Shown here: positions 45,427 to 56,685 of the stretch, one piece after another
Position numbering within the stretch: the stretch's first letter is position 1
Layout of the letters: each line of letters opens with the position of its first letter
Assembly (NCBI GenBank): GCA_030247885.1
Contig: JAPDRO010000009.1
Coordinates: forward strand, 62,001 to 126,000
From: Taxawa tesnikishii (nom. ined.)
Taxonomy: Eukaryota > Ascomycota > Dothideomycetes > Dothideales
DNA length: 64,000 nucleotides
Direction of reading: 5' to 3'
Position numbers and translations under genes: made by a program
The notes under the pieces: generated by a model
Seen by the model: the letters and a program-made list of their open reading frames with translations, nothing else
Told to the model about the DNA's origin: nothing
Databases searched by the model: none

Positions 45427-47667
45427 CTACTGCTGTGGAGCGTAGTAGGCGGCTGGGCCAGGCATCTGTCCGTAGTTATACGGCCCCTCAGGACTTGGCG
45501 TAGGCATGCCCCCATGCCAGGAACAGCATAGCTGTAGCCTGGTGGCTGCAGGTATCCCTCTTGGCCTTGGTATGGCTCCTGAGCCGGATACTGCGCTGGC
45601 ATCGGTGCATAGTTCTGCCCAGCAAAATTCTGCGGCGCGTATTGGTAGTGGACCATACCGTTGCTCTGGTAGGCCACTGGTCCAGCCGGCTGCGAGTGTT
45701 GCGTGCCCTCTTGGGCGCTGGGATCGGTACCCTGAGGCATGGAATAACCTTGCTGGGGTACAAAGAGCGGGACTGGTTGCTGTGGTGGAATCCAGTTGTA
45801 GTAGCCGCCAGCTGGGTATCCCGGGTAGAAAGCTGCTGGCTGGCCGTAATGCATCCCCGGTTGGAAATCTGGAGCACGGGCTGCTCCTTCTGGGATGTTG
45901 GGTAGAGGGGTGCCACTGCTGAAGTTTTGGTACGGGTAAGGCTGCTGAGGTTGGAATGACGGTGGTGCCGTCTCTGCGGGGAAACTTTGGAAGCTTGCGT
46001 TGTTGTTGGAAACATGAGTCGGAATCTGGTTTTGGAAGGGCTGCTGGTCCTGCGGCTGGGGGGCGTTTAAGGACAAGCCTGCTGCGGATTCAAGTCCAGG
46101 GGCTGAGACTGCCTTCTGCGGCCGGGGTTGGTGCATAGTAACGTCTTGGAGATAGTTCGTAACGGCAGGCTGCTGTGGCGGAGGATAGCTGTGCACAGGA
46201 CGGCTCTGAGGCCCAAAGTGGCCGCCTTGCGCCGACATCGACCCTGCAGGAGAGGCAGCGGTGGAGTGGTAAGGTACGCCTTGTGGTAACCTCACCACCG
46301 GGCGTGAGACGCTGTGGCGTGTAGCGACAGATCCAGTAGGAGAGAAAGCTGCCTCGCGCCCTATCTCGCGCGCAAGCGAAGACCTCCTGCTCATAGCAAC
46401 ACTCGGTGCGTACACACTGCCTCCGTACGCACTGGTGCGCCGGCTCGAGTATCCACCAAAGCCTCCAATACTGCTTCTTCCTCCTCTTCCCCCAAAGCCT
46501 TGCTGATTGGGTCGCAGCGCTCTGGGTATGAAGATGAAGGATCGGTCAATCGAAGGGAAGATATAGCGCGGTGTATGTTCAGGCAGCGATACACGCACAG
46601 GCTTGTCGCGACGAAGGGGAGGTCTGTGGTCTGGCAGGCGGGTGTGTGACTTGACCGGAACCGCAGAGAATGGTATGGGCGCTTTCATTCCCGGAAGGAA
46701 AACTCGCAGCAGTACGTTGCCAACATGAGTTGTCCGGGAGAAGTTCAGAGGTCGTGCTTGCTGATTTGGAGGTCTCGCGGCTGAATCTGCGGCAGGCATT
46801 ACTTGAGGGTGAGACGTCTCGGTAGGCCTCGTGGAAGGAGCGCCGGGTCTCGTGTCTGTCTCATTCAAGGTTTCGTGAAGATCGTGCGTCCAAGGTGCGT
46901 CCGCAGTCTTGTCCGCCTGGGCCATCTGACTGTGGAGCTTTGATTAGCTACCACCTACGACCAAGTGAAGTTGGAATGAGGACAAACATACGCTGCTGGT
47001 GAGAAAGGTCCCCTACAACTCCACGACCTCTACCTCGTCCCCCTCTTCCTGTTGGCGCGAAGCCGCGTTGATCTGGCGTTCGAGGATCGTGCATGAAGAA
47101 ATTGCCTCGATTGGGAATGAAGGTAGGATCGGCGTCACGCTTCTTCTTGTACTCTTCGTGCTCACGTTTTCGGCGGTCCACTACTGGCTCAGTCCTTGCG
47201 TCCAATTGCTGAGGTTCGCTTGTTGCAGCCGGCCTTGTAGCTCCCTCTGCCTGGGTGCTATCGAAGTCAACCGCCTCGCCCAGTGTCCCGCTTTCCGCTA
47301 TCTTCAGGCCGTTCATCATTGCTTCAGTATCTGCGCTAGGCGTAAATGCAGGTTGTTCCGCCTGCGTAGCGGGTAATTTGGTCTGCTCTTTCGCCTTTCC
47401 GGATTTCCTAGATCGCTTTGACCGAGACTTCCCCTTCTTATCTCCTTCGCCGGCCGTTGCGATTGCAGCATCCGCTGTTGTAGGCTCTACAGCTTCTCCG
47501 TCGCTGGCATCGCTTGCCTCACCGTCCGCATCATCGTCCAAGTCGCTAAGTGCGGAGCCTTCACTCTGCGAGTCATCGGCCATGGTGACCGAGTCATCGT
47601 CCTCCTCATCCCCAGGAGCCCGTCTCCTTCTGCTGACAAGGTTCTTCAAGGTACGACCCGCCGCCAT
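45427..47667 (-). CDS. Barentsz/CASC3-type protein with eIF4AIII-binding domain
   Basis: The protein carries a Btz domain, the part of CASC3/MLN51 that binds eIF4AIII in the exon junction complex. Exons read 47667-46992 and 46929-45427. The first exon has a basic start, an acidic Ser/Asp tract, a KRSRKSGK patch, then the Btz core RRKREHEEYKKKRDADPTFI and RGNFFMHDPRTPDQRGF with an RG-rich strip. The second half of the domain, APWTHDLHETL, lies in exon 2, which is why I join the two frames into one gene. The remaining 400 residues are rich in Pro, Gln, Gly and Tyr. Two one-base breaks: at the exon junction (one missing G), and in a G5 run (45509-45513), after which the expected end SPEGPYNYGQMPGPAAYYAP is read to a stop at 45427. 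Adding both gives 727 codons. Confidence 0.82.
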
Positions 47668-48252
47668 GTTTAGGGCCTGCAGTGAGGGCAACTGGTGGAA
47701 GAAGAGTGGTTGAGAAAGGGTTCCGGCCTTCGCGCTGGGACAATCGCGAACGGCTGCTGATAGCAAGAAGGGTGTGCAAAGCGCAAGGTCTTGTGTTTGA
47801 CAGGCACTTTGATTTCCGTCAATAAGGAGCGCACGCGAAATTGAGGATGCGGGTGTAGGTTGGGAGCTGTTGTAGTTGTTGCCTGTTGTATGCGATGACG
47901 GCACAAGACATTACATTGCAATGAATTTCCGCCAGCTCGACCTCCGCCCCAGACTGCGGAAGCGCCCGTGTATTGAACCTTAAGAAACGTGACCCGAGAC
48001 CGCAGCGTTGATTCACCTATCGGAAGCCGTCCGTCTACACATGCAAGACCTACCCATATTGACTCGGATCAACAGTACGTATGACATGTTCAATCCCGTG
48101 CACTGGGAAAACCGTGTTGTTCAGCCCGTGCTTCAGTAAGAGAAAGTCTTTCACCTGATATTACCATTTGATCACCTCCACGAGATGTTGTGATATCATA
48201 TCAAAGTTTGTCACTGTTCATTTGCGGTTGCATTGCGCATGCTGCGTTACAT
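47668..48252. other. Intergenic region upstream of the CASC3-type gene
   Basis: About 585 bp. It holds the CASC3-type promoter and the 3' side of SLY1. No gene seen. Confidence 0.45.
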
Positions 48253-50591
48253 CTACACGCTTTCCTGACCCAGCTTCGTCAACTCTCCCAGCACAAAGTC
48301 TTCCGCGTTGACCAGCTCAGTGCTGCCGTAGATGATCCTCTTCCTGCTCACCGCACTAGCCGCACCCTGCCCGCTGGTCCGCTTGGCCCATTCCTGTAAA
48401 TTGCCATACTCGTCCATGCTTCCTCCGCCGACCGTGAATACAATAGCCTCACTAAAGCCTTGCCTTCGCTGACCGAAGCTGGCCTCGATACCCCTCTGAA
48501 CACTACTGTTGCCCTGGTTCTTGGCTTGTGCAGAGGACGGCATTGTCCCTCTCGCATTCGCACTGCGGGGTCAAAGTAGAGATAGCCCTCCGTTTTCTGC
48601 AGTGCACTTGTGCTAGCGTTTGTAGGATCCATAAGGGACTCGGTAATCTTGGTGAGGGTCAGGTCTTTGTTCACAGGCAGGAAGTTTTTGACACCGGAGA
48701 TAAGATTCTCGAAGTTTGAACCAATGCCGGCTTCCTTGAAGCGGTCGGTAAGACCCTGTGATAGTGATCCGAACCCGCGGAACAAGGTGTTCGATGTCGA
48801 TGACTGTGCGGGCTGCGTCGGTGCAGAGGATATCATTGTCATCCGGGTTATTTCTCGCACTCTGAAACAAAAATTAACAAAATTCGTGTCACCCGAAGGA
48901 GGATGCCTACCGTTTGATGTACGCTAGCGGAGTTGTGTCGACGCCGGCCTTCTGCAAAGCCTCCTCAAACTTCTCCATGTCCGCTCTTGAAACTTCCTGT
49001 TGGGTGCTGAGGAACCATATAACAAAGACCCGAAGCTTGTCGAGTGGGTTGTTACCTTTGTCCGGGTCTCCCAATAGCTCAAACATTTGAGCTTTGGACT
49101 GCTTCGTAATTTCCTCCTCTATCTGGTAGAAGTTGTCTAATTGCCGGTCCTTGATGCCTTTCAGCAGGGCTGTGGCAATGTTCATGTGCATGTCTAGTGT
49201 ATTCTTACGTGCCCTAAGCTCTGGGAGGAGGTCGATTGCGGCCTTCATATGCGCGGTCGAGGCGTTGGTGTCCAGGTCTTCAAGAGACGAAGCGCCTGTC
49301 TTTTTGTAACCTCGGCAGCGTCGTCCTTGTAGCGAGTCAACTCTGCGTCGATATCCTCGGCCACTTGGGGAAAGGGCACGCTGGCGTTCCGCGTCCAAAA
49401 GAAGTCAGTCGCATTGAGGTCGTAGGACTTCTTTGTGCTGCCCTTGCTTGGATCTGCCTCATCCACCGGAAGATCCACCGTTATGCGGTTCAAATGCATC
49501 TTCAGGACATCGTGCACCAGAGACTGGTATGTCCATGAGTGCGAAAGCATCGGCACCAGATCCACGTTGCGGTCGACGATGATCAAGATAGGCCGAGATG
49601 ACGGAGTGTTTGCGGCGACACCGGTACGGGAATTTGCGCCGGAGAAGAGGTTGTCTTTAGCGTTCAGTATGTGATCGCGCAGTTTACGATCCAGCTTGCC
49701 GGCAATTAGTTCAGCCGGCCCACCCTTAGGGCAGCGGATTATGGGTATAGAACCTGAAAGGGTATGGTCAGCACATTTTGTTTGAAGCATACGGAGAATA
49801 CGCTTACCCATGGTGACGGCCACACTGAACAGACCGCTGACAATCCGGTCCACTTTTTCATCTTGCTCCTGATCGCTAGCATTGCCGCTGTTGAAAGTCC
49901 AGTACAGATCCTTCCCCATGCCTAGACTGAACAGATTCGGCTCGCTCACAATGAAGTTGAGATATTGGTCGTACACCTGGGCGATGCTTTCTGACGTTCC
50001 GGCTGCTGCAGTCTGAGCAGCAAAATCCTCGAGCAACGGCCTTGGAATAGAAGAGGTGAAGTTGATGTATGCTGGCGAGTAGAGGCCCTTTTGGAGGTCG
50101 GAGGTGATCAGATCGAGATTGGCTGCGGTGGGCTCTACGAGGTAGAGAACAGGTACGTCTGGTATGGCGTGGCGGTTCGATTTTATGTTTCTGACACGAA
50201 GCTGTCAGCAGCAATTCTGTGGGACAGTCTCAGTATCTTGGTGCTGTGCAAGCTTGTAGACTGTTGAGCGCGCATTGAAAACATACAAGTGTATTGTGAC
50301 TCCCCATTTTCGCAAGTCGTCTACCCGGAGCACGCTGCTAATCACATCTTGTCCGAGCTTGTCAAATACAAGTGCCTTCCATATGGGCTCTCCGTCAGAA
50401 TCGAGTATAGGAGTCGAGATCAGTCCGTTCGCGCCAGAAGCGTCATGCTGGCTGTCGGGGTCTTGCGGGGCATGATTGAGGTTCAGGATCCGTTCGATAA
50501 AAGCTGTCGCAAGTCAGCTCATCTTCTCCTGAACGTTGCGAGGCTACATACCCACTTGGCGGTCCCTGAGGGTCTGGTATGTGCTGGACAT
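48253..50591 (-). CDS. SLY1: SLY1, Sec1/Munc18 protein for ER-Golgi fusion
   Basis: A Sec1/Munc18 protein that binds the syntaxin Sed5 and drives SNARE fusion between ER and Golgi. Exons read 50591-50552, 50503-50287, 50190-49808, 49753-48911 and 48861-48253. Landmarks: [97 protein letters not shown] with [31 protein letters not shown], and [20 protein letters not shown]. The end reads [20 protein letters not shown] and [20 protein letters not shown], which is the typical close of the family. Two one-base breaks: an A5 run (49301-49305) and a C4 run (48567-48570). With both added the CDS is 698 codons, the usual length for filamentous fungi. Confidence 0.94.
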
Positions 50592-51624
50592 GTTGGCGAC
50601 ACAGGCTGTGGTTCAGCCCTCCTTTCCTCTATGGCATGCAATCCTGGAAGCTGGGTTGCGACTCAAGGACAGTGCAGATCTTTCGAGTCGCAATTATGTC
50701 GTGTGAGACGTTCTTGCTAAGGCACAACTGTGGCTGGCTTGCGCGTGTTTTGGAACGTTGATCGTAGACTCACATGCAAGTTAATTGTAAACTGGCCAGC
50801 GATGTCACTTTGGAAGCAAACACCGGGCAAACTGCACGTGTGCACGGACGTAGCAGGGAGGCGAGGCATGACTTCCGCTCGCGTCTCTTCTTTCAGTCAA
50901 CCATCCATCCATCAACAACCTCTTGTCACTTTCGCAGCACCGTAACACAGCACCCGTCCTTCTCTTCTCATCCGCGACAGCTTCTTTGGTACACGTTCTC
51001 TTACTTACTCGGTGATTGGGAAGTGTTGTCGGGCCCGTAAAGGCGGCCTTAATTAACCTCGTCAACGAAGGTGCAAATTGCGACCGAGTGTGTCTTGACA
51101 AGTGGAGCTTGCCATCATCGTCATCATCAATCAAAGTGACAGACATCTCTCAAGCTCAGGCTGTCAATTAAGCTGGCTCTCGTGAACAGCGCGCAGGCAC
51201 ACGGCTGCGGGTCGCAAAGTATCACTCTAAGCTATAAGCGCGTGTTGCTCTGCAGCTGGCTGGAGTAACGTTCGTTGATACCTTACTAGGGGTGTCGCGC
51301 ACACCTGTTACTTCTTGCACTTGGGCGGCTCGAGCGGGCGAGATCGAGGTCGCGTCCATCCTCATCAACTCCTAGCTTACACTCGGGGAGAGTCACGCAC
51401 GGCTCCACGTCAGACGGCATCGTCAGAAGAGTCGTTATACACGTCTGCAACTCTGCGCATCGCATCGAGCTCCCCGGCCGTCTTCCTTCTTTGAGACACG
51501 TAATTATCCAAGCCAAGAAAGGCACTCTTCCAGTCTCGGCCTAGCGCATCGCGCACGGCCCAGCTGTGGATAGTGGACCCTGATCCGACCTTCCAAATCC
51601 ACGTGAGACACGCATCTCGCAGAC
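50592..51624. other. Divergent promoter region of SLY1 and the PNUTS-like gene
   Basis: About 1 kb between diverging start codons. Open frames here are short and show no family. No repeat stands out. Confidence 0.45.
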
Positions 51625-54600
51625 ATGGACCCCCATCAAATGCCTCATAATTTTGGCGGCTTTCAGAACTCGTACAACGATCCCGCCTTCGCCAACCTGT
51701 ACACCAACGGAAACGATAGTCACTACGATACGTCGGGCTGGAATTACAATGCCCAAGATGATCTGGCAGCATCAGCGCCCCAGTCCTCGTCGCTGTATGC
51801 CGGATGGAATCAGACAGATCCCCCCTGAATGGCTATGGCCGACCTCCTTCGAAGAGCCCCTCTGTACCTTTCCCTTCCTATGGCGAAACACGGTCATACC
51901 AGAATACTCCTGTCGATCCCTCCTTAGTCCAGGGCCCTTCCAGCATCGGCGCCCAGTTTCACATGTCGCAATCGCCGTACGACCATCAACCCATGGACAA
52001 CAGGACCATTGCACCACAGGCCCTACAGCATGAGAGAATGCCACTGCCTCGTAATGACGGCAACTACAATACGAATCAGCGTGTAAGAATTGCATGATTT
52101 CCTGCTTCCGCTTCCCTTACTGACACTTACAGGACATTCTCAATGGATATGCACAGGGAAATCAACCTCAGCGCTATCAATCAGCTCCTTTGGTCAATCA
52201 GGATGAGTTGCTCGCGACCATTCCCCAAAGCCAGATCTCGGGACCGTTCTCTATAATCGACATCAACACTCTTTCCAGCGCCACGGGTTCGAAGCGTATG
52301 CACAACTTCATCAACACCGGCTCGCAAGACTACGAATACCCGATCAACAAAGGTACGCTGTCGACACACGCTGGTCAGAAGGTTACATACTAACGTTGCC
52401 CAGCTGCGGTGCCAGCTCCTGTGCAAAGAAAGTCCCGCAACGAACTGCGTAAGCTCGGCAAAGATAACCCGAAACTTCTTTGTAAGGTGGCATGTCGTTC
52501 ACTGTATGCGTATGCTTATGTGCGTATAGCGAAATTGAGCAAGCGGCCCAAAAGGAAGATACATGCCGACATTAAGCTGCAACGTCCTCAATCAGCGGCC
52601 AAGTCTCCAACAGACGTCAAGATCGAACCGGAGTCTTCGAGTGAAGAGGAATCATCCGATGAGTATTCCGACGAAGATTCGGAGGATGAGCTTGAAATTT
52701 CACCGCTACCGGAAAAACGACCAGATGACCCCTTGGGAGCTACGAGATACGATACAATCAAGGCTGTCTGGCGCCCCAAAAGCCTCCCGGTATCGGCCGA
52801 TTCAGTGCGTGAAGGGCTGAAAGACTTCTGGGAGCTCGCGAGAACTATCAGAGATCGCTGGAAAACTGATGCCGCAGCTGTTACACAAGCCGAGGAAAAG
52901 AAGCGGCTTGGTGAGTTGCCTTTGTTGAAAAGCAGAGTCAAAGACCAGAGAAACATGATGGAAGCCGCCTTGAAGTCGGCTCTTGAGCATGGACACATTG
53001 CTATCTTGGAAGTGTAAGTTGTAATCGCATGCCCACCCCCGTCCCAGACGTGATTGCATGAGTGCGCGCATAAGTGCAGAATGCAGAGCATGGTCGCGTT
53101 GTGATCGTAAACGAACCCGATTTGCATCTTGCGCGGGCACAATACGGATGAACGCAACCCGCAAGACGGCAGAGCGTGTACACTCAAGCAAACGTCTGAA
53201 CGTGGAGGCGGCATAGGCAGCTGAAAGGCGAATTGCATCCCTCCTCACGGAGTTACCGTATTGACGCGAACCTGCTGTTGCCCAGAACCTGCTTGCGGAA
53301 TGCGTCTGGCTAAACGGGGCGTCAATCAAATGCATATTTGCTAGACCACTGCACCACGAGCCTTCGAAAGTGTGTACTAATTTGATCCTAAATAGATTCA
53401 GCTCAAACAAATCATTCATGTTCGTCCTGTACCAGTTCCTGCTCGACAGAACCAAGGAAGGCGATTTCAACAGTCCAATTGCACGCTACAGTCTCGAGGT
53501 CAGTGCTCAAAGAAGTAAAGACGTTAACCTAAGCTTATACATGCTGCAGATTTTGGCGTCTTGTACAACTCTTACCACCACGGTCTATCAAGAGACTTAC
53601 CTCAACAAGGCAGTGCCTCGCTTCAACAAAGGAAACGCCGAGACCCAAGCGCTTGTCAAAAAGGTGCAAGCCAGTATTGCTGCCGCCACCAAACGGGAAG
53701 CAGAGAAAAAGCAGAAACCGGTGAGGTGACTGGTACCGACGCTGTGACAAAGTCAACAAAATCAGCACCTGATGCAGTGGCTGGCGTCAAGCGATCTGCA
53801 CCAGGCGGCGCCCCATCTGCCCAAGCACCGAAACGTGTTGCCTCTGCTACGAATGGTGCTGCTCCGGGCGCTGCTGTTTCGAAGCCTGCTATTGCTCCTA
53901 TCAAACGCCCAACGACTGGTGCCACGACTGCCAAGACTACGACGCCCACTGCTGCCGGAACTCCGGCCGCGAAACCGAAACAGGTTGTTGCTAAACCGTC
54001 GGGATTCTTCTCCGCTCCTCCAACTACCACGAAGAAGCCTACGCCCTCAACTGCTACGAAGCCCGCGAGTACAGCAAATGCCAAGCCTGCCGCAAAACCA
54101 AATGTTGAGAAGAAAGCGAGCGTCCCCGCGGCACCCATGGCGGCTGCCAAGCCTGCATTCTCTTTTGCTGATACGATGGCAAATCTGACCAAAGCCAAGG
54201 AAAAGGAGCCTGCACCAAAAGCGGGAGATACTAAGGACACCCGACCTCCTGAAACCGCCGAAGAGAAGCAAAGGCGTCTTCGCAAGGAATCTCGCCGCAA
54301 GTTGCGGGTGTCTTTCAGGCCTGATCATTCCCTTACCGAAGTGCGATTCTTCACCCATGATCCGGATGAAGAGCTCGGCCATGACGCGAGCATGACTCGC
54401 GATGTCGCGGATGTGGGTGGTGAAGGTCGTATGTTCAAACAGCACCACGACACAATGGACATTGACGATGACGATGACGACGCCGGTGAGGAGACTTTGC
54501 GGACATACAGTCCTCCTTCACGTGAGTTCAATAAGTATGCCCTCTTACGAACGTGCTGCTAATACATATCAGTAATCGACTTTACCGACGTGGACAAGGA

Positions 54601-55562
54601 AGAACGAGACAGAAACTATGCACCTTACGGCGGTGGAGTCCTGGAACCAGGGTCTCCCGAAAAGGCTGAACGCGAAAAGTACGAAGCCAACATTCTCGTG
54701 GTCTTCTACACCGATAGAAGCGAGATTCCACCATGCCCCAGGGAGCCAGCAGATCCCTACAACGGCGAGGCTAGTTCCACCAAATCATTCGGAGCGCCGG
54801 CCGGTGCCGTTGCGACTAGGAGTGCGCAGTTACTTGCTGCTGCTGGCTCAACACAGCAAGCGCCAACCGCACCACAGCAGCCCTCTGGGACGGTTGACGT
54901 GGCGGGACTTTTGGCAATGCTCAATGGTGGACAACAGCAGCCTGCACAAGCGGCGCAGATTCAGCAGCCTCCACAGCAGACGCCACAGCCACAGGGCCCG
55001 ACGACCGATTTACAGTCGCTCCTTGCCAAGCTGACTGCCCCACAACAAACTGCACCTGCTGCTCCTTCAGAGAACCCGTCAGCGACGCCCAGTTTCGCCA
55101 ATATCCTTGCTAGCCTGGGAATCGCCTCGGCTCAGCCTGCACAACAACAGGCTCAGGTGCCGGCTGCAAACAACCCAGTAGATCCAGCTAACCTTACAGC
55201 CTATCTTGGGCAGTTCAACCAAGGGACAAATGCGCAGAGTGCAACGGCAATGCCGCATATGGCCGGCTTCGGATTCCCGGGCGTTCCGTTCAATACATCG
55301 AACATGGCTCAGACACAGCAGCAGCCGCAGCAGCAACAGTACCCATACGAGAACGAGGAGCGCAGACGTCTGCGTGAAGGGGTGAAAACAATGGGTATGA
55401 CGGTTCGAACGACTACTCCGCAGGCGCAGGCAACCAAGGTGGACGCTTTAAGAAAGGAAAGCAGTCGGACGGCGGAAAGTTCGACAACCGCTACACGGTG
55501 CCGTGCAAATACTGGCCCGGCAAGTGCCTCAAGGGCGATAAATGCACCTTTTGCATGGATAA
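51625..55562 (+). CDS. PNUTS-like PP1 regulatory protein (TFIIS-N, RVxF, CCCH)
   Basis: Domain order matches PNUTS (PPP1R10; fission yeast Ppn1), which brings PP1 to RNA polymerase II termination. Exons: 51625-52082, 52133-52352, 52404-52481, 52530-53013, 53396-53498, 53550-54521 and 54573-55562. A Gln/Asn-rich N-terminus is followed by a TFIIS N-terminal-like helical domain (residues about 310-460, with LASCTTLTTTVYQETYLNKA). Then comes an Ala/Lys/Thr-rich linker, the PP1 docking motif RVSF in RRKLRVSFRPDHSLTEVRFF, and a Gln/Ala-rich part. The C-terminal zinc finger is PCKYWPGKCLKGDKC, C-x6-C-x5-C, with the final His reached only if one more T is read in the T4 run near 55549. Other one-base breaks are at C6 (51820-51825), A5 (53706-53710) and about 55393. 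Adding four gives exactly 1103 codons. Confidence 0.78.
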
Positions 55563-56685
55563 TCGGGCTGCATTTATCGGAGTTTTTATGGGAGGGCATG
55601 CATATGGGATTTTGCTGGGAAAGGTCGGATACCTGACAGCTCAGGGGTGCATCATCGGCGTTCTCTGTCGCCCGCAGCGCGCGATGCGATGGCGCAGCAC
55701 AGACACTCATCACGTAACTTCAGTACAACTTCTCCTTGTGTCAGATAGCGTGTTTGCTAGTGAAGCAAGACATAGCCGATCATCAGACATAACAATGCTT
55801 TTTGCTACTTCAAGATCCGGTCAATTCCAACACGCTGGTCGGAGTCGCCACTTTTGACGCACGGCCCAGTTAACAAAGGACATATGCTACATGGCGACGT
55901 CTCACTGGGCCCTCACTGGGCCCTCACAGAGTGAGATACCACAGCTTGAAACGTGCTGCTCTCTATGATACTGTGCCACGTTGGAAGACGTGCCGTGGGT
56001 GACGTAGTGCGATATTGCCGAGGCGTCAGCGAGCTTGAACGAAAGCTTGAATCAGCCACCTCCTTCTTGTTTTGGGGCTGTGCGACATGCACCTATCACA
56101 CGGCTATCTTCAACAATGCGCAAGACACTGTGAAGAAGCATGCTCTAACCTCTGGCCCTTGCGGCAGCGGGCCTTGCCGTAGGAGGGTCTCTGATCGTCA
56201 TATCTAGGCTCATATCGTCTATACAATGCGAACCCCGCAGCAGTTGGCCGTCGCCGACAGCGCAGCGCTGCGTAGCTTGCGCGGCTTCGTCCACCAAGCT
56301 GCAAACCTGCTTGAAGCACAAGCACAAACACAATCGTCCGATAACACTCTTCTCTGTTTCATGACCCAGTCACCTCTCTTGCCTACACGCTCTTGATAGG
56401 TGCCCTGAGTCATCACCCGTACTTAGCACGCAAGACATAATGCCACACCCGCACCCGCACCCATCCCCATCTCCATACGCATACGCATACGCATATGCCA
56501 TGACGCATGACTTGCTGCCGTACCTGCTTTGTCTGCTTGCCTCGGATGGTAAGAGCACGCGAGAGCATCAAACGACATAAAAAGACATCTTCTTCCTCTC
56601 CCGCACTTTCTCCCTTTCATCACCAACCTCTGAACAACTTACACCTCAATCCCTATCAAATCCTTAAGAAACAGCAACCTACAAG
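55563..56685. other. Intergenic region of about 1.1 kb
   Basis: This stretch holds the 3' side of the PNUTS-like gene and the promoter of the protease. It has a direct repeat of TCACTGGGCCC (55902-55923) and simple repeats at 56446-56498. A pyrimidine-rich stretch with CTTTC and CAACC motifs precedes the protease start (56590-56680), as is common in strongly expressed fungal genes. Confidence 0.5.
56446..56498. repeat. Short hexamer microsatellites
   Basis: ACCCGC/ACCCAT units run into about four copies of ATACGC. Simple repeats without coding support. Confidence 0.75.

Noticed and set aside
52802-53470. 222-residue minus-strand open frame
   Set aside because: It overlaps two exons and the long intron of the PNUTS-like gene on the other strand, and shows no domain.
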